Shown: positions 1 to 6,193, numbered from the stretch's first letter. The stretch: 7,910 bases of DNA from an uncultured Chlamydiae bacterium (GCA_903889795.1 CAISYW010000065.1:1-7910), one strand, 5' to 3'. Program-made: numbers and translations. The notes: generated from the letters alone by a model not told the origin.

Positions 1-383
1 CATTGAGTGATGATCGTACGATCATCGAATTCATAAACATCTTCGCGCACGGGAAATCCTCCGGCATCGTGGAGAACTTCTTTCAATAGGGTGTCTTGAT
101 CGTAGACTAACAATTTTTCGACTACCGTACTGTGAGGGAAAGTGTAGGTGGTGTTGCCATGCAGCTGGCCATTTTCATAAGAACGTGTGACTTTGACGCC
201 ATTTTTCATCATGGTGATTACGGTGCCGTCCTGTGCACGCTCTTCCCATTCTTGTTCCGATACGCCAAATCCGTATTTGTGTACGAATTGTTGCGAAACA
301 ACATCGCCGTTGTTTTTGTTTGAATGACATCCAGTCAGAAGAACACCTGCACAGGTGATCCATGGTAAGAATCGCGCTCTCAT
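1..383 (-). CDS. Putative lipoprotein with MORN-like repeats (3' end outside window)
   Basis: The gene reads leftwards and runs off the window edge, so only the first 127 codons are present. The start at 383 is supported by a strong ribosome binding site, GGAGGG, five bases upstream (388-393 on the plus strand). The product begins MRARFLPWITCAGVLLTGC, a short signal peptide ending in a lipobox (LTGC). This predicts signal peptidase II cleavage and a lipidated Cys19, so it is probably an exported lipoprotein. From about residue 58 it shows alternating short strands around motifs such as KNGVKV and ENGQLHGNTTYTFP, resembling the MORN_2/YwqK-type repeat (NG-x-L-x-G). It lies 64 bases downstream of pheT on the same strand with no terminator hairpin visible between them, so co-transcription is possible. 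Position after pheT recalls C. trachomatis CT476, from memory. The molecular function is unknown. Confidence 0.72.
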   Translation of the reverse strand, partial: MRARFLPWITCAGVLLTGCHSNKNNGDVVSQQFVHKYGFGVSEQEWEERAQDGTVITMMKNGVKVTRSYENGQLHGNTTYTFPHSTVVEKLLVYDQDTLLKEVLHDAGGFPVREDVYEFDDRTIITQ

Positions 384-447
384 CGAACCCTCCAGACACT
401 ATATAACAGCGTTGATCTTAGGGATTGTGAATAAATAAAGTAAACGA

Positions 448-2823
448 TTATGTGAGCGATTTTAGAACATGAGCCATTAGTTTTTCGTGGAGAGCATCTG
501 CTTCTTCAAAAGAAATCGTTTTTAATGGATCGCGATAGGTGAAGCGGATTGTTGCATTGTGTTGGGTTTGCGTTTCCTGCTGCATCAGATAGAGATCAAT
601 GAGCTCAGCTTTTTCAAATAGAGGCGATTGAAAGGATCGAATAATTTCAAAGAGTGTTTCATATTGCAATCCTTGCGGTAGGGGAAGAGTCCAATCGCGT
701 TCGGTGCTCGGATATAGTGGAAGAGGCTGGCAGCGAAGGTGGGCTTTTTGGTTTTTTATGAGATAGGCCAGATTCAATTCTGCATAATATACACGCTGTT
801 TGATGTCCATTTTCGCTAGAAGAAGAGGATGGACCTCTCCCAACGACCCAATCAGCAGTCCGTCGGTATGCAGATCTGCCTGGCGGTTCGGGTGAAAGCA
901 GGAATGCGATGATGGTTGAAAAGATATGCCGGAAATGGAAATTGCATCGAAAAGTGTTTCAAGCACTCCTTTTAAATCGTAAAAATCAACATCCGATGGT
1001 TTTCGATCCCAGTGCGGAGGCCGCCCTTTGCCGTACAAAACAATGCCGAGCATCGGGATTTCCACGGGCGTATCATTTTGTTTGATATGGATTCGTCCGG
1101 TCTCAAAAGCGCTGAGTGCGGGATTTTTCTGGTCGAGATTTGTTTTCACCACTTCCAGCAAGCTGGGAAGAAGCGATGAACGCAAGATCGAATAATCTTC
1201 GCTTTTGGAATGAAGAACTTTGAGTAAATCTCCCGAGGGGAGGAGAGCCGCCAGTTTCGGGCTGATCAAATTGCAGGTGATGATTTCTTGAAGATCTTGT
1301 GCGGCTAAACGGCGGCGCACTTCGCGCTCAAACATATAGTTCGGGTCGTTGGGAATATGCGAAGTAGTGCAAACCGGTGTTTTTTTATCGATGTTATTGT
1401 AACCGTAAATGCGAGCAACCTCTTCGATCAGGTCGATTTCTTCAACGAGATCATTGCGATAGGTGGGAATCGTCACCCGCAGAGTTTTCTCGTCTTTCGC
1501 ATGCGTTTTGCAGCCGATGCGATGGAGGCATTCTTCCATCTCGCTCAACGAAAGCCGGGTGCCCAGGATCTGATTGACGCGATCAGCGCGTAATTGTGAT
1601 TCGCGAGCGGCAAATTTATGCTTTTTGATTTCGATCAGTCCTTTTGCAATCTGACCATGGCCTAATTGAGCAATGAGGCGGCATGCTTCATTGAGAGCTT
1701 CTTCGACAGCCTGCCAATCAATCCCCTTTTCAAAACGCTGCGAACTTTCGGTGCTCAATTTAAGTTTTCGAGATGTTTTGCGAATGGAAAGGCTATCAAA
1801 ATACGCGGCCTCGATAACAAGAGTTTTTGTTTGCTCCGACACCGAACTGGAGGCGCCGCCCATGATGCCCGCGATGGCCAAGGGCTTTTGGGAGTCGCAG
1901 ATCATTAATGTGCCGATGGGAATGTCCCGCTCGATCCCGTCGAGTCCAATGAATGATTGAACGGTATCGCTCGCTTGAACAGAGATGATGCTGCCTTCGA
2001 TTTTTTCGTAATCGAACGCGTGAAGGGGCTGGCCGGTTTTTAATAAAATATAATTTGTAATGTCGACGACGTTATTGATGGGGTGCATCCCGCAAGCCAA
2101 TAGCGCTTGTCTGAGCCAATATGGAGAGGGGGCGATTTTTACATTTTCGATGAGCCGGCAAAGATAAAGGGGGCATTGTTCGGGGTTTTGGATCGAAACT
2201 TCGAGTTTATCTTCAAGCCTCGACGCGCTGTTTTCCGTCAGTGTGATTTTATGATGATGCAGCGGCCGATGGAATGCAGCCGACAATTCGCGGGCGATTC
2301 CCAATGAGCTAAGGCAATGTCCCAGGTTAGGCGTTAAAGACAATTCGAGGACAGGATCCCACAGCAACTGTGTCAGATCTTGGCCGTTGGGCGTGTCGGA
2401 GGGCAGCTCGAGAATGCCGTCGCCGTCAGCCGGTATGCCTAGTTCTGACGCGGAGCAAAGCATTCCTTTGGATGAAACTCCCCGAATGGTTGTTTCAACG
2501 ATGGGACGCTCATGTTTCTGTTCGTCATAAAGAATTGCTCCCACAGGAGCTAAGGCGACTTTTAATCCCGGCCGGCAATTTTTAGCGCCGCAGACAATAG
2601 ATAAAATTTTAGCGCCATCAAAAACTTGCGCAACGGTCAGATGGTCGGAATCGGGATGCGGCTGGGTTGTTTGCACTTCTGCGGAGATGACTTTAGAAAA
2701 ACGGGGTATTTCGTTTTCAATTTGATCCACCTCGATTCCGAGCAGAATCAGGGTTTCGCAAATCTCTGAAAGCGGTTCGTCGAGATGAACGTAAGATCGG
2801 ATCAAAGAGATGGGCAATTTCAT
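448..2823 (-). CDS. pheT: Phenylalanine--tRNA ligase beta subunit
   Basis: Beta chain of the cytosolic (alpha-beta)2 synthetase that charges tRNA-Phe. Its alpha partner, pheS, is not in the window. The 791-residue length and domain order are those of the bacterial family: an N-terminal helix-strand beginning MKLPISLIRSYV, an EMAP/OB-type tRNA-binding domain at about 40-150 (HPDSDHLTV at 56-64), the TPNLGHCLS segment at 164-172, a B3/B4 editing domain at about 213-375 (NVVDITNYILLKTGQPLHAF at 251-270; GIMGG at 319-323), a B5 domain at about 408-478 with the acidic run DLVEEIDLIEE, a catalytic-like core, and a C-terminal FDX-ACB anticodon-arm domain at about 698-791. The frame is open upstream to another ATG at 2889, which would add 22 hydrophobic and basic residues. 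I chose 2823 because the family normally starts at this MK(L/V)P motif. There is no convincing Shine-Dalgarno sequence before either start. It is divergent from the LysM gene and upstream of the lipoprotein gene. Confidence 0.97.
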   Translation of the reverse strand: MKLPISLIRSYVHLDEPLSEICETLILLGIEVDQIENEIPRFSKVISAEVQTTQPHPDSDHLTVAQVFDGAKILSIVCGAKNCRPGLKVALAPVGAILYDEQKHERPIVETTIRGVSSKGMLCSASELGIPADGDGILELPSDTPNGQDLTQLLWDPVLELSLTPNLGHCLSSLGIARELSAAFHRPLHHHKITLTENSASRLEDKLEVSIQNPEQCPLYLCRLIENVKIAPSPYWLRQALLACGMHPINNVVDITNYILLKTGQPLHAFDYEKIEGSIISVQASDTVQSFIGLDGIERDIPIGTLMICDSQKPLAIAGIMGGASSSVSEQTKTLVIEAAYFDSLSIRKTSRKLKLSTESSQRFEKGIDWQAVEEALNEACRLIAQLGHGQIAKGLIEIKKHKFAARESQLRADRVNQILGTRLSLSEMEECLHRIGCKTHAKDEKTLRVTIPTYRNDLVEEIDLIEEVARIYGYNNIDKKTPVCTTSHIPNDPNYMFEREVRRRLAAQDLQEIITCNLISPKLAALLPSGDLLKVLHSKSEDYSILRSSLLPSLLEVVKTNLDQKNPALSAFETGRIHIKQNDTPVEIPMLGIVLYGKGRPPHWDRKPSDVDFYDLKGVLETLFDAISISGISFQPSSHSCFHPNRQADLHTDGLLIGSLGEVHPLLLAKMDIKQRVYYAELNLAYLIKNQKAHLRCQPLPLYPSTERDWTLPLPQGLQYETLFEIIRSFQSPLFEKAELIDLYLMQQETQTQHNATIRFTYRDPLKTISFEEADALHEKLMAHVLKSLT

Positions 2824-2830
2824 GCTGAAG

Positions 2831-2859
2831 ATTTTAAACCAAATTAGGAGGAATTGCAA
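2831..2859 (-). promoter_or_regulatory. Candidate sigma70-type promoter for pheT
   Basis: On the minus strand, TTGCAA (2859-2854) and TAAAAT (2836-2831) are separated by exactly 17 bases. TAAAAT matches the TATAAT consensus at 5 of 6 positions, and TTGCAA matches TTGACA at 4 of 6. Only seven bases lie between the -10 box and the ATG at 2823, so transcription would begin at or next to the start codon, giving a leaderless or nearly leaderless mRNA. This fits the lack of a Shine-Dalgarno sequence at that ATG. It is inferred from motif spacing only. Confidence 0.4.
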
Positions 2860-2882
2860 CCATTTGAGTTTTAGAGTAAATT
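2854..2882 (+). promoter_or_regulatory. Candidate sigma70-type promoter for the LysM gene, sharing its -35 box with pheT
   Basis: The same TTGCAA (2854-2859) is its own reverse complement, so it can also act as a plus-strand -35 box. It is followed after exactly 17 bases by TAAATT (2877-2882), 4 of 6 to consensus. The predicted start near 2889 would give a leader of about 27 bases carrying the GGAGAG ribosome binding site at 2905-2910. Both hexamers are imperfect, so this is a moderate-confidence inference. Confidence 0.38.
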
Positions 2883-2915
2883 TTTTCATAGCGGCATGTC
2901 CGCTGGAGAGCTTCT

Positions 2916-4139
2916 ATGGAGTCGAGTTTTACCGATCGCTGGATTCGCAAATTTCGTATTATCACGCTGAGTTTAATCTTTAGCGGCGCTTTAAACATTG
3001 GGCTGATTGCTGCCTTCATCGCCCTGCTCATTCAAGATCGAGAGAGGTCTCTTTTGGTGAACGCCCCACGAAATGTTGAAAAGACGGAAGAGATGACCAA
3101 TCGAGAGATATTAAGCTCTTATTCCCGCCTCTCGTTTCGCGAGCTCTGTTCATTACTCACGAATACCGATTTTATCGAAGAAGGTTTCTCCAAGCGCGAT
3201 CTCGCGCTCGCGGCGCTGGTCTCTTTCCACGATTTTAATATCGAAAAAGCGATTGGAAGTTTGCCGGCCCAGCGGCGTGTGTTTAAGTTGGAAGAGCGCT
3301 CCTTAGAAATTTTTCCGGGTCTGAGCAACGAGCAATTTCAAGCGATTGTGCAATATGCCTATCTCGAGCGCTGGCCTTTAACGAGCCGCGGTTTATTTAT
3401 GGGCCTTCAGAAAACCCCGAAACAACGCGATGCGGCGTTAGTGCAAGCCTTCACGATCACTCCTGAATTTTATGCTCTACAGACTCTCTTTCAAAAGAGC
3501 GGTGCGAATCCCTCTCAGGATCAGCTCATCGATCTGATCGGCGACGGAAATTGGCAGATGTTGGACGGGTTTGTTCGTGAACAGTCGCAGATGCTTGATC
3601 TGTCCGATGACCGGCGTAGACGTTTTTTATTGAGCTATCTCGCTATGCAATCACCTGCAGCGGCTGATCTGCTTCTTCAGACTGATTTCATGTTTGCCTT
3701 AAAGCGTCTCGATGATAAAGGGCTTATCGACTTGCTGTCTCATGCACAAACCAATGAAATTTTACAGAAATTTTGTATTGAGTTGCTCCAATCTGCCCGC
3801 AGCGATGCGATCTATGAAAAAAGCTCGCAGCTCCTTTATCGGATGGCCAAAGAAGAGATGCCGCAGCCTTTTAATCTTTCCCAGGCGCGCACCCGTTTTG
3901 TTCCATCAGCGCCCGTTGCCGCAGCGGCTGCACCGAAAAAAGAGCCGGCTCCGGCGGCGCGCGAGAGCTCGATGAGAACGCATGTAGTGAAAGAGGGCGA
4001 TAGTCTTTGGAAAATTTCGCGCCAGTATCATGTTAATCTGGATGATTTGATGGCGATCAATCATTTAGAAAAAGATCGGCTTAAATTGGGGATGGTGCTG
4101 AAGATTCCTCAGGGAACCGGATCAAAGCCCCCTCGATGA
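2916..4139 (+). CDS. Membrane-anchored protein with C-terminal LysM domain
   Basis: The product is 407 residues. The ATG is well set, with GGAGAG five bases upstream. The N-terminus is basic (R8, R11, K12, R14) and is followed by one hydrophobic segment at about 15-39, predicting a single inner-membrane anchor with the rest in the periplasm. Residues about 60-325 form a helical, low-similarity region rich in Leu/Gln/Arg that I do not recognise. A Pro/Ala linker (about 331-352) leads into a typical LysM domain at about 356-398 (VVKEGDSLWKIS, then LMAINHLEKDRLKLGMVLKI). LysM domains bind the glycan strands of peptidoglycan, so a role tethering the inner membrane to the wall or division-site glycan is likely but inferred. 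It is placed like the hypothetical gene next to pheT in C. trachomatis (CT474, from memory). Its last 31 bases overlap yidD tail to tail. A small CCCCT/AGGGG hairpin (4129-4145) covers the stop but lacks a T tract. Confidence 0.9.
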   Translation: MESSFTDRWIRKFRIITLSLIFSGALNIGLIAAFIALLIQDRERSLLVNAPRNVEKTEEMTNREILSSYSRLSFRELCSLLTNTDFIEEGFSKRDLALAALVSFHDFNIEKAIGSLPAQRRVFKLEERSLEIFPGLSNEQFQAIVQYAYLERWPLTSRGLFMGLQKTPKQRDAALVQAFTITPEFYALQTLFQKSGANPSQDQLIDLIGDGNWQMLDGFVREQSQMLDLSDDRRRRFLLSYLAMQSPAAADLLLQTDFMFALKRLDDKGLIDLLSHAQTNEILQKFCIELLQSARSDAIYEKSSQLLYRMAKEEMPQPFNLSQARTRFVPSAPVAAAAAPKKEPAPAARESSMRTHVVKEGDSLWKISRQYHVNLDDLMAINHLEKDRLKLGMVLKIPQGTGSKPPR

Positions 4140-4318
4140 AAGGGGTGGCATCGACAAATGCGCTTGATGGCCAGCCAGGATCCCTGAATGATCCCATGTT
4201 TTTCAACAGCTTCGCAGGCATACTCCGAGCATGTTGGAAAAAATCGACAGCAGTGCCCTAAAAAGGGGCTTAGCGCCGCTTGATAAAGACGGATGAAATG
4301 TACAACAATTTTTTTCAT
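4109..4318 (-). CDS. yidD: Membrane protein insertion efficiency factor YidD
   Basis: A 69-residue protein of the YidD (UPF0161) family. These are short, membrane-associated proteins with an amphipathic N-terminus that assist YidC-dependent insertion of inner-membrane proteins. The family signature is complete: a start of the type MKKIVVHFIRLYQAALSPFL, then CRFFPTCSEYACEAVEKHG, GSWLAIKRICRCHPFHRGG and the closing FDPVP. The length is near the family norm of 70-85. The reading frame is open upstream to an ATG at 4432, but that start would lie inside the tRNA-Leu gene and add 38 unrelated residues, so 4318 is chosen even though its ribosome binding site is weak. A TATACT on the minus strand (4358-4353) could be its -10 box; it overlaps the -10 box of the divergent tRNA promoter. 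The gene is convergent with the LysM gene, with a 31-base overlap. There is no rnpA, rpmH or yidC neighbour here, unlike in many bacteria. Confidence 0.94.
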   Translation of the reverse strand: MKKIVVHFIRLYQAALSPFLGHCCRFFPTCSEYACEAVEKHGIIQGSWLAIKRICRCHPFHRGGFDPVP

Positions 4319-4331
4319 ATTCGTTTTGAAC

Positions 4332-4360
4332 TTGTCAGCAAGTCTAGCCCCCAGTATATT
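4332..4360 (+). promoter_or_regulatory. Sigma70-type promoter for the tRNA-Leu/tRNA-Arg pair
   Basis: TTGTCA (4332-4337) and TATATT (4355-4360) each match the consensus at 5 of 6 positions and are separated by an ideal 17 bases. Transcription would begin near 4367, leaving a leader of about 38 bases before tRNA-Leu that RNase P would remove. This is the best-looking promoter in the window and lies immediately upstream of the only plus-strand genes that could use it. It shares the divergent spacer with the yidD 5' region. Confidence 0.62.
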
Positions 4361-4404
4361 TTTATCCTGAATTAGTTGGTTAACACCAAAAGTTCGTTTT
4401 TTGC

Positions 4405-4488
4405 GCGAAAGTGGCGAAATTGGCAGACGCACTACCTTGAGGTGGTAGCGGGGTCACACTCATGGGGGTTCAAGTCCCCCCTTTCGCA
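4405..4488 (+). tRNA. tRNA-Leu (anticodon GAG)
   Basis: A complete cloverleaf of 84 bases. The acceptor stem is GCGAAAG (4405-4411) with CTTTCGC (4481-4487), plus discriminator A4488. The D arm is TGGCGAAATTGGCAGACGC, typical of tRNA-Leu. The anticodon stem CTACC/GGTAG (4432-4436/4444-4448) encloses the loop TTGAGGT with anticodon GAG at 4439-4441. A long class II variable arm of about 15 bases (4449-4463) follows, then a T arm GGGGG-TTCAAGT-CCCCC (4464-4480). It reads CUC and CUU codons. The 3' CCA is not encoded and must be added by the CCA-adding enzyme. It is five bases upstream of tRNA-Arg, so one precursor transcript is expected. Confidence 0.97.
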
Positions 4489-4493
4489 TTCCT

Positions 4494-4566
4494 GCATCGG
4501 TAGCTCAATGGATAGAGCACTTGGCTTCGGACCAAGTGGTTAGGGGTTCGAGTCCCTTCCGATGCG
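4494..4566 (+). tRNA. tRNA-Arg (anticodon UCG)
   Basis: A complete 73-base cloverleaf. The acceptor stem is GCATCGG (4494-4500) with CCGATGC (4559-4565), plus discriminator G4566. The anticodon stem CTTGG/CCAAG (4520-4524/4532-4536) encloses the loop CTTCGGA with anticodon TCG at 4527-4529. The T arm is AGGGG-TTCGAGT-CCCTT (4542-4558). It reads CGA and, by wobble, CGG. Many bacteria read CGA with an inosine-modified ACG anticodon instead, so a dedicated UCG isoacceptor is a mild peculiarity. CCA is not encoded. It is the second gene of the pair driven from the promoter at 4332-4360. Confidence 0.97.
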
Positions 4567-4567
4567 A

Positions 4568-4575
4568 TTTTTTTT
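4568..4575 (+). terminator. T tract after the tRNA pair, possible transcript end
   Basis: Eight consecutive T residues begin two bases after the tRNA-Arg 3' end. No separate GC-rich hairpin precedes them, so a classical intrinsic terminator is not demonstrated; the folded tRNA itself would have to provide the upstream structure. The transcript must stop soon after, because recO converges from the right and ends at 4624. The remaining bases up to 4623 are AT-rich and hold nothing else I recognise. Confidence 0.28.
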
Positions 4576-4623
4576 GATAAAAATTCCTCCCCGTCTTTAT
4601 GTAAATCTTTAATAATCAACTAA

Positions 4624-5292
4624 TTAATGATGGATTCGTTCGAGAAAGAGGCGGTCTGTTTTTTCTATGAATGAACCCAATAAATGAATTGAGTCGAATT
4701 CAGAAAATCGGCGGCCCAAGCCGAGTGTCATTAATTGCTCCCACTCTTCTCTATTAAACGAAAGGCTCCCGTGCGAAGCATGATGGCCGCAGAGGCATTC
4801 TCCGCGCGATAAATAGACGGGCGGATTGTCGCAGAGCGTGCAATGGGGGCGGAGTTGGACGAGCCCTTCGAATTGCAGTAATTTGAGACGGAAGCTTTGG
4901 GCAATCGCGAGAGGGTTTCTGGGTAAATGTTTCAGTGAGGCAATGAGCAGTTCATAGAGGATTTTTGCGGGACGATGGGAAAGCTGCGATCGTAAAAGAT
5001 CATTCGCGATCGATCCGGCGGCAATCAGCGTCTGATAGTCTTTTCTGAGTTCATCGAGCGGATCGAGCAGAGCGGCGTCTTTGATGGGATAAATATCTCC
5101 GTGAGATTTGCGATAGACCCATTCGGCGCGGCAAAATGGGTTGGTATGGGCCGCGTTTTTCGCACGTACATGCTTAGCCATCAATGTGAGCAAGCCTGCA
5201 TCCGGTGTGAAGATTTTGAGGATGCGGTGATTGCCTAGATAGGGAATCGAGTGTAAAAGGACCCCTTCCTGTTTTTCCCAAATGTTGTCCAT
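4624..5292 (-). CDS. recO: DNA repair protein RecO
   Basis: A 222-residue RecO, the RecFOR mediator that binds DNA, anneals strands and helps load RecA at gaps covered by SSB. The N-terminal OB fold is recognisable (KQEGVLLHSIPYLGNHRILK at 8-27, then DAGLLTLMAKHVRAKN). A helical middle follows, and a zinc-finger-like cluster lies at 151-171: C151, C154, C166 and C168, with H170 and H171 nearby. This matches RecO homologues that keep a zinc site. The frame stays open to an ATG at 5340, which would add 16 residues encoded by the adjoining palindrome. I chose 5292 because it sits at the expected distance from the EGVLL motif and has AAGGA upstream, though the 11-base spacing is long. That AAGGA lies in the end of the palindromic repeat. 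No convincing promoter is visible upstream. Confidence 0.93.
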   Translation of the reverse strand: MDNIWEKQEGVLLHSIPYLGNHRILKIFTPDAGLLTLMAKHVRAKNAAHTNPFCRAEWVYRKSHGDIYPIKDAALLDPLDELRKDYQTLIAAGSIANDLLRSQLSHRPAKILYELLIASLKHLPRNPLAIAQSFRLKLLQFEGLVQLRPHCTLCDNPPVYLSRGECLCGHHASHGSLSFNREEWEQLMTLGLGRRFSEFDSIHLLGSFIEKTDRLFLERIHH

Positions 5293-5297
5293 ATTCT

Positions 5298-5464
5298 TAG
5301 TAGTCCTTAACAAAAATTCATAGAATAATTTCGGCGTCAAAGCCCTGGGGTTCGTCGATCGTAAACGGGCCTGTATTAAGTTAATACTAGCCCGTTTACG
5401 ATCGGCAAACCGCAGGAGCTTTCACGCTTGAAATTATCTCAAGAATTTTTGTTGCGGACTACTA
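5298..5464. repeat. 167-base imperfect palindrome, MITE-like element between recO and hpf
   Basis: The two halves are reverse complements of each other around position 5380-5381. The core is a 14-base perfect match (5357-5370 with 5390-5403), extended outward by pairing at 5356/5404 and inward by GTATTAA-g-TTAATAC (5373-5387). The similarity continues with a few mismatches and two one-base gaps to the tips TAGTAGTCC (5298-5306) and GGACTACTA (5456-5464), including shared blocks such as AACAAAAATT. By hand alignment, about 69 of 84 columns match. There is no room for a transposase. The outer bases show TA at both ends and a possible direct repeat TATTC (5292-5296 and 5466-5470), either of which could be a target-site duplication. 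A terminator is unlikely: there is no T tract, and it sits between two diverging genes. The MITE interpretation is inference; the palindrome is directly seen. Confidence 0.85.
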
Positions 5465-5512
5465 GTATTCAATGAGCGCAGCTTCATTTCAAGGAAAGGG
5501 TGAAAATTCCTC

Positions 5513-5541
5513 TTGGCAGAGGGTATGGGTCGTGTTAGGAT
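5513..5541 (+). promoter_or_regulatory. Candidate sigma70-type promoter for the hpf operon
   Basis: TTGGCA (5513-5518, 5 of 6 to consensus) and TAGGAT (5536-5541, 4 of 6) are separated by 17 bases. The predicted start near 5548 gives a leader of about 22 bases containing the GAGGAG ribosome binding site. The promoter lies wholly to the right of the palindromic element, so hpf would not depend on it. Bases 5465-5512 hold nothing else I recognise. Confidence 0.5.
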
Positions 5542-5569
5542 GTGTTACTAAATTTCTTGAGGAGCAGTT

Positions 5570-6193
5570 ATGGCGAGACCCGCAAAATCTGATGTTCAAG
5601 GTTACAACATATCGATCATTGGCAAACATTTCCAAATCACCGACGCCATCCGCAATTATGTTTTCGAGAAATTGCAAAAGATAGAACATTTCGCGGATCA
5701 CATCATCGATGTTTTGGTCACGCTCGATACTCAGAAGATGGAACACTCATGTACAATCGTGATGAATTTCATCCATTTTCACATTAAAGTTTCCGGCAAC
5801 ACGGATAACATGTATTCGGCGATTGATAAGGCGTCCGATCGCATTATCAAGCTCGTTCGCCGCTACAAGACAAAGCTGCAGTCGACTCGAGGAAAGCATT
5901 TATCCACCGTTGACCTCCATGTGAATGTCATTCAGCCGCTCAAGGACGATTTAGCGGAGATCAATGATGAGATCGTGGCAGAAACCGCGCATAAAGAAGA
6001 AGAAAAGTACAAACTTCACAACATTGTCGCGAAAGAGACGATTCCCCTAAAGACTTTGACTCAGGGTGAAGCGGTGATGAAGATGGAGCTCTCTAATGAC
6101 CATTTTCTCATTTACAGAGGCGAAGAGGATCAAAAGATCAAGGTGATGTATCGCCGCGAGGATCAGAATTATTCTCTTGTTCAACTTCAATGA
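5570..6193 (+). CDS. hpf: Ribosome hibernation promoting factor, long form
   Basis: A 207-residue long-type HPF. In this family the N-terminal domain binds the decoding centre and mRNA channel of the 30S subunit, and the C-terminal domain dimerises to hold two 70S ribosomes together as inactive 100S particles. The N-terminal domain spans about 11-115 (YNISIIGKHFQITDAIRNYV, then IDKASDRIIKLVRRYKTKL). A charged linker (about 130-150) leads to the C-terminal domain at about 155-207, which has the expected hydrophobic and aromatic pattern ending KVMYRREDQNYSLV. The length is in the usual range of the long form. The start is fixed by GAGGAG (5559-5564) five bases upstream. It is the first gene of a plus-strand operon, and its stop overlaps the next start as ATGA. 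A hibernation factor would suit a developmental cycle with a dormant stage, but that link is inference. Confidence 0.96.
   Translation: MARPAKSDVQGYNISIIGKHFQITDAIRNYVFEKLQKIEHFADHIIDVLVTLDTQKMEHSCTIVMNFIHFHIKVSGNTDNMYSAIDKASDRIIKLVRRYKTKLQSTRGKHLSTVDLHVNVIQPLKDDLAEINDEIVAETAHKEEEKYKLHNIVAKETIPLKTLTQGEAVMKMELSNDHFLIYRGEEDQKIKVMYRREDQNYSLVQLQ

Noticed and set aside
1673..1960. 95-codon plus-strand open frame inside pheT
   Set aside because: It is antisense to well-conserved PheT domains and shows no independent start signals or family resemblance.
2824..2889. Longer pheT reading frame starting at 2889
   Set aside because: The added 22 residues are not typical of PheT, the family starts at the MKLPIS motif, and there is no ribosome binding site at 2889. 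Annotated from 2823, with the extension kept as a finding.
4319..4432. Longer yidD reading frame starting at 4432
   Set aside because: That start lies inside the tRNA-Leu gene (4405-4488) and the extra 38 residues do not resemble YidD. The conserved N-terminus begins at 4318.
5354..5406. Central 53 bases of the palindrome read as an intrinsic terminator
   Set aside because: There is no T tract on either side, and the flanking genes both read away from it, so neither would be terminated here. The hairpin is part of a much longer inverted repeat.
5900..5908. TTATCCACC, a near match to a DnaA box
   Set aside because: A single 8-of-9 match inside the hpf coding sequence with no cluster of boxes or AT-rich unwinding region, so chance is the simplest reading.
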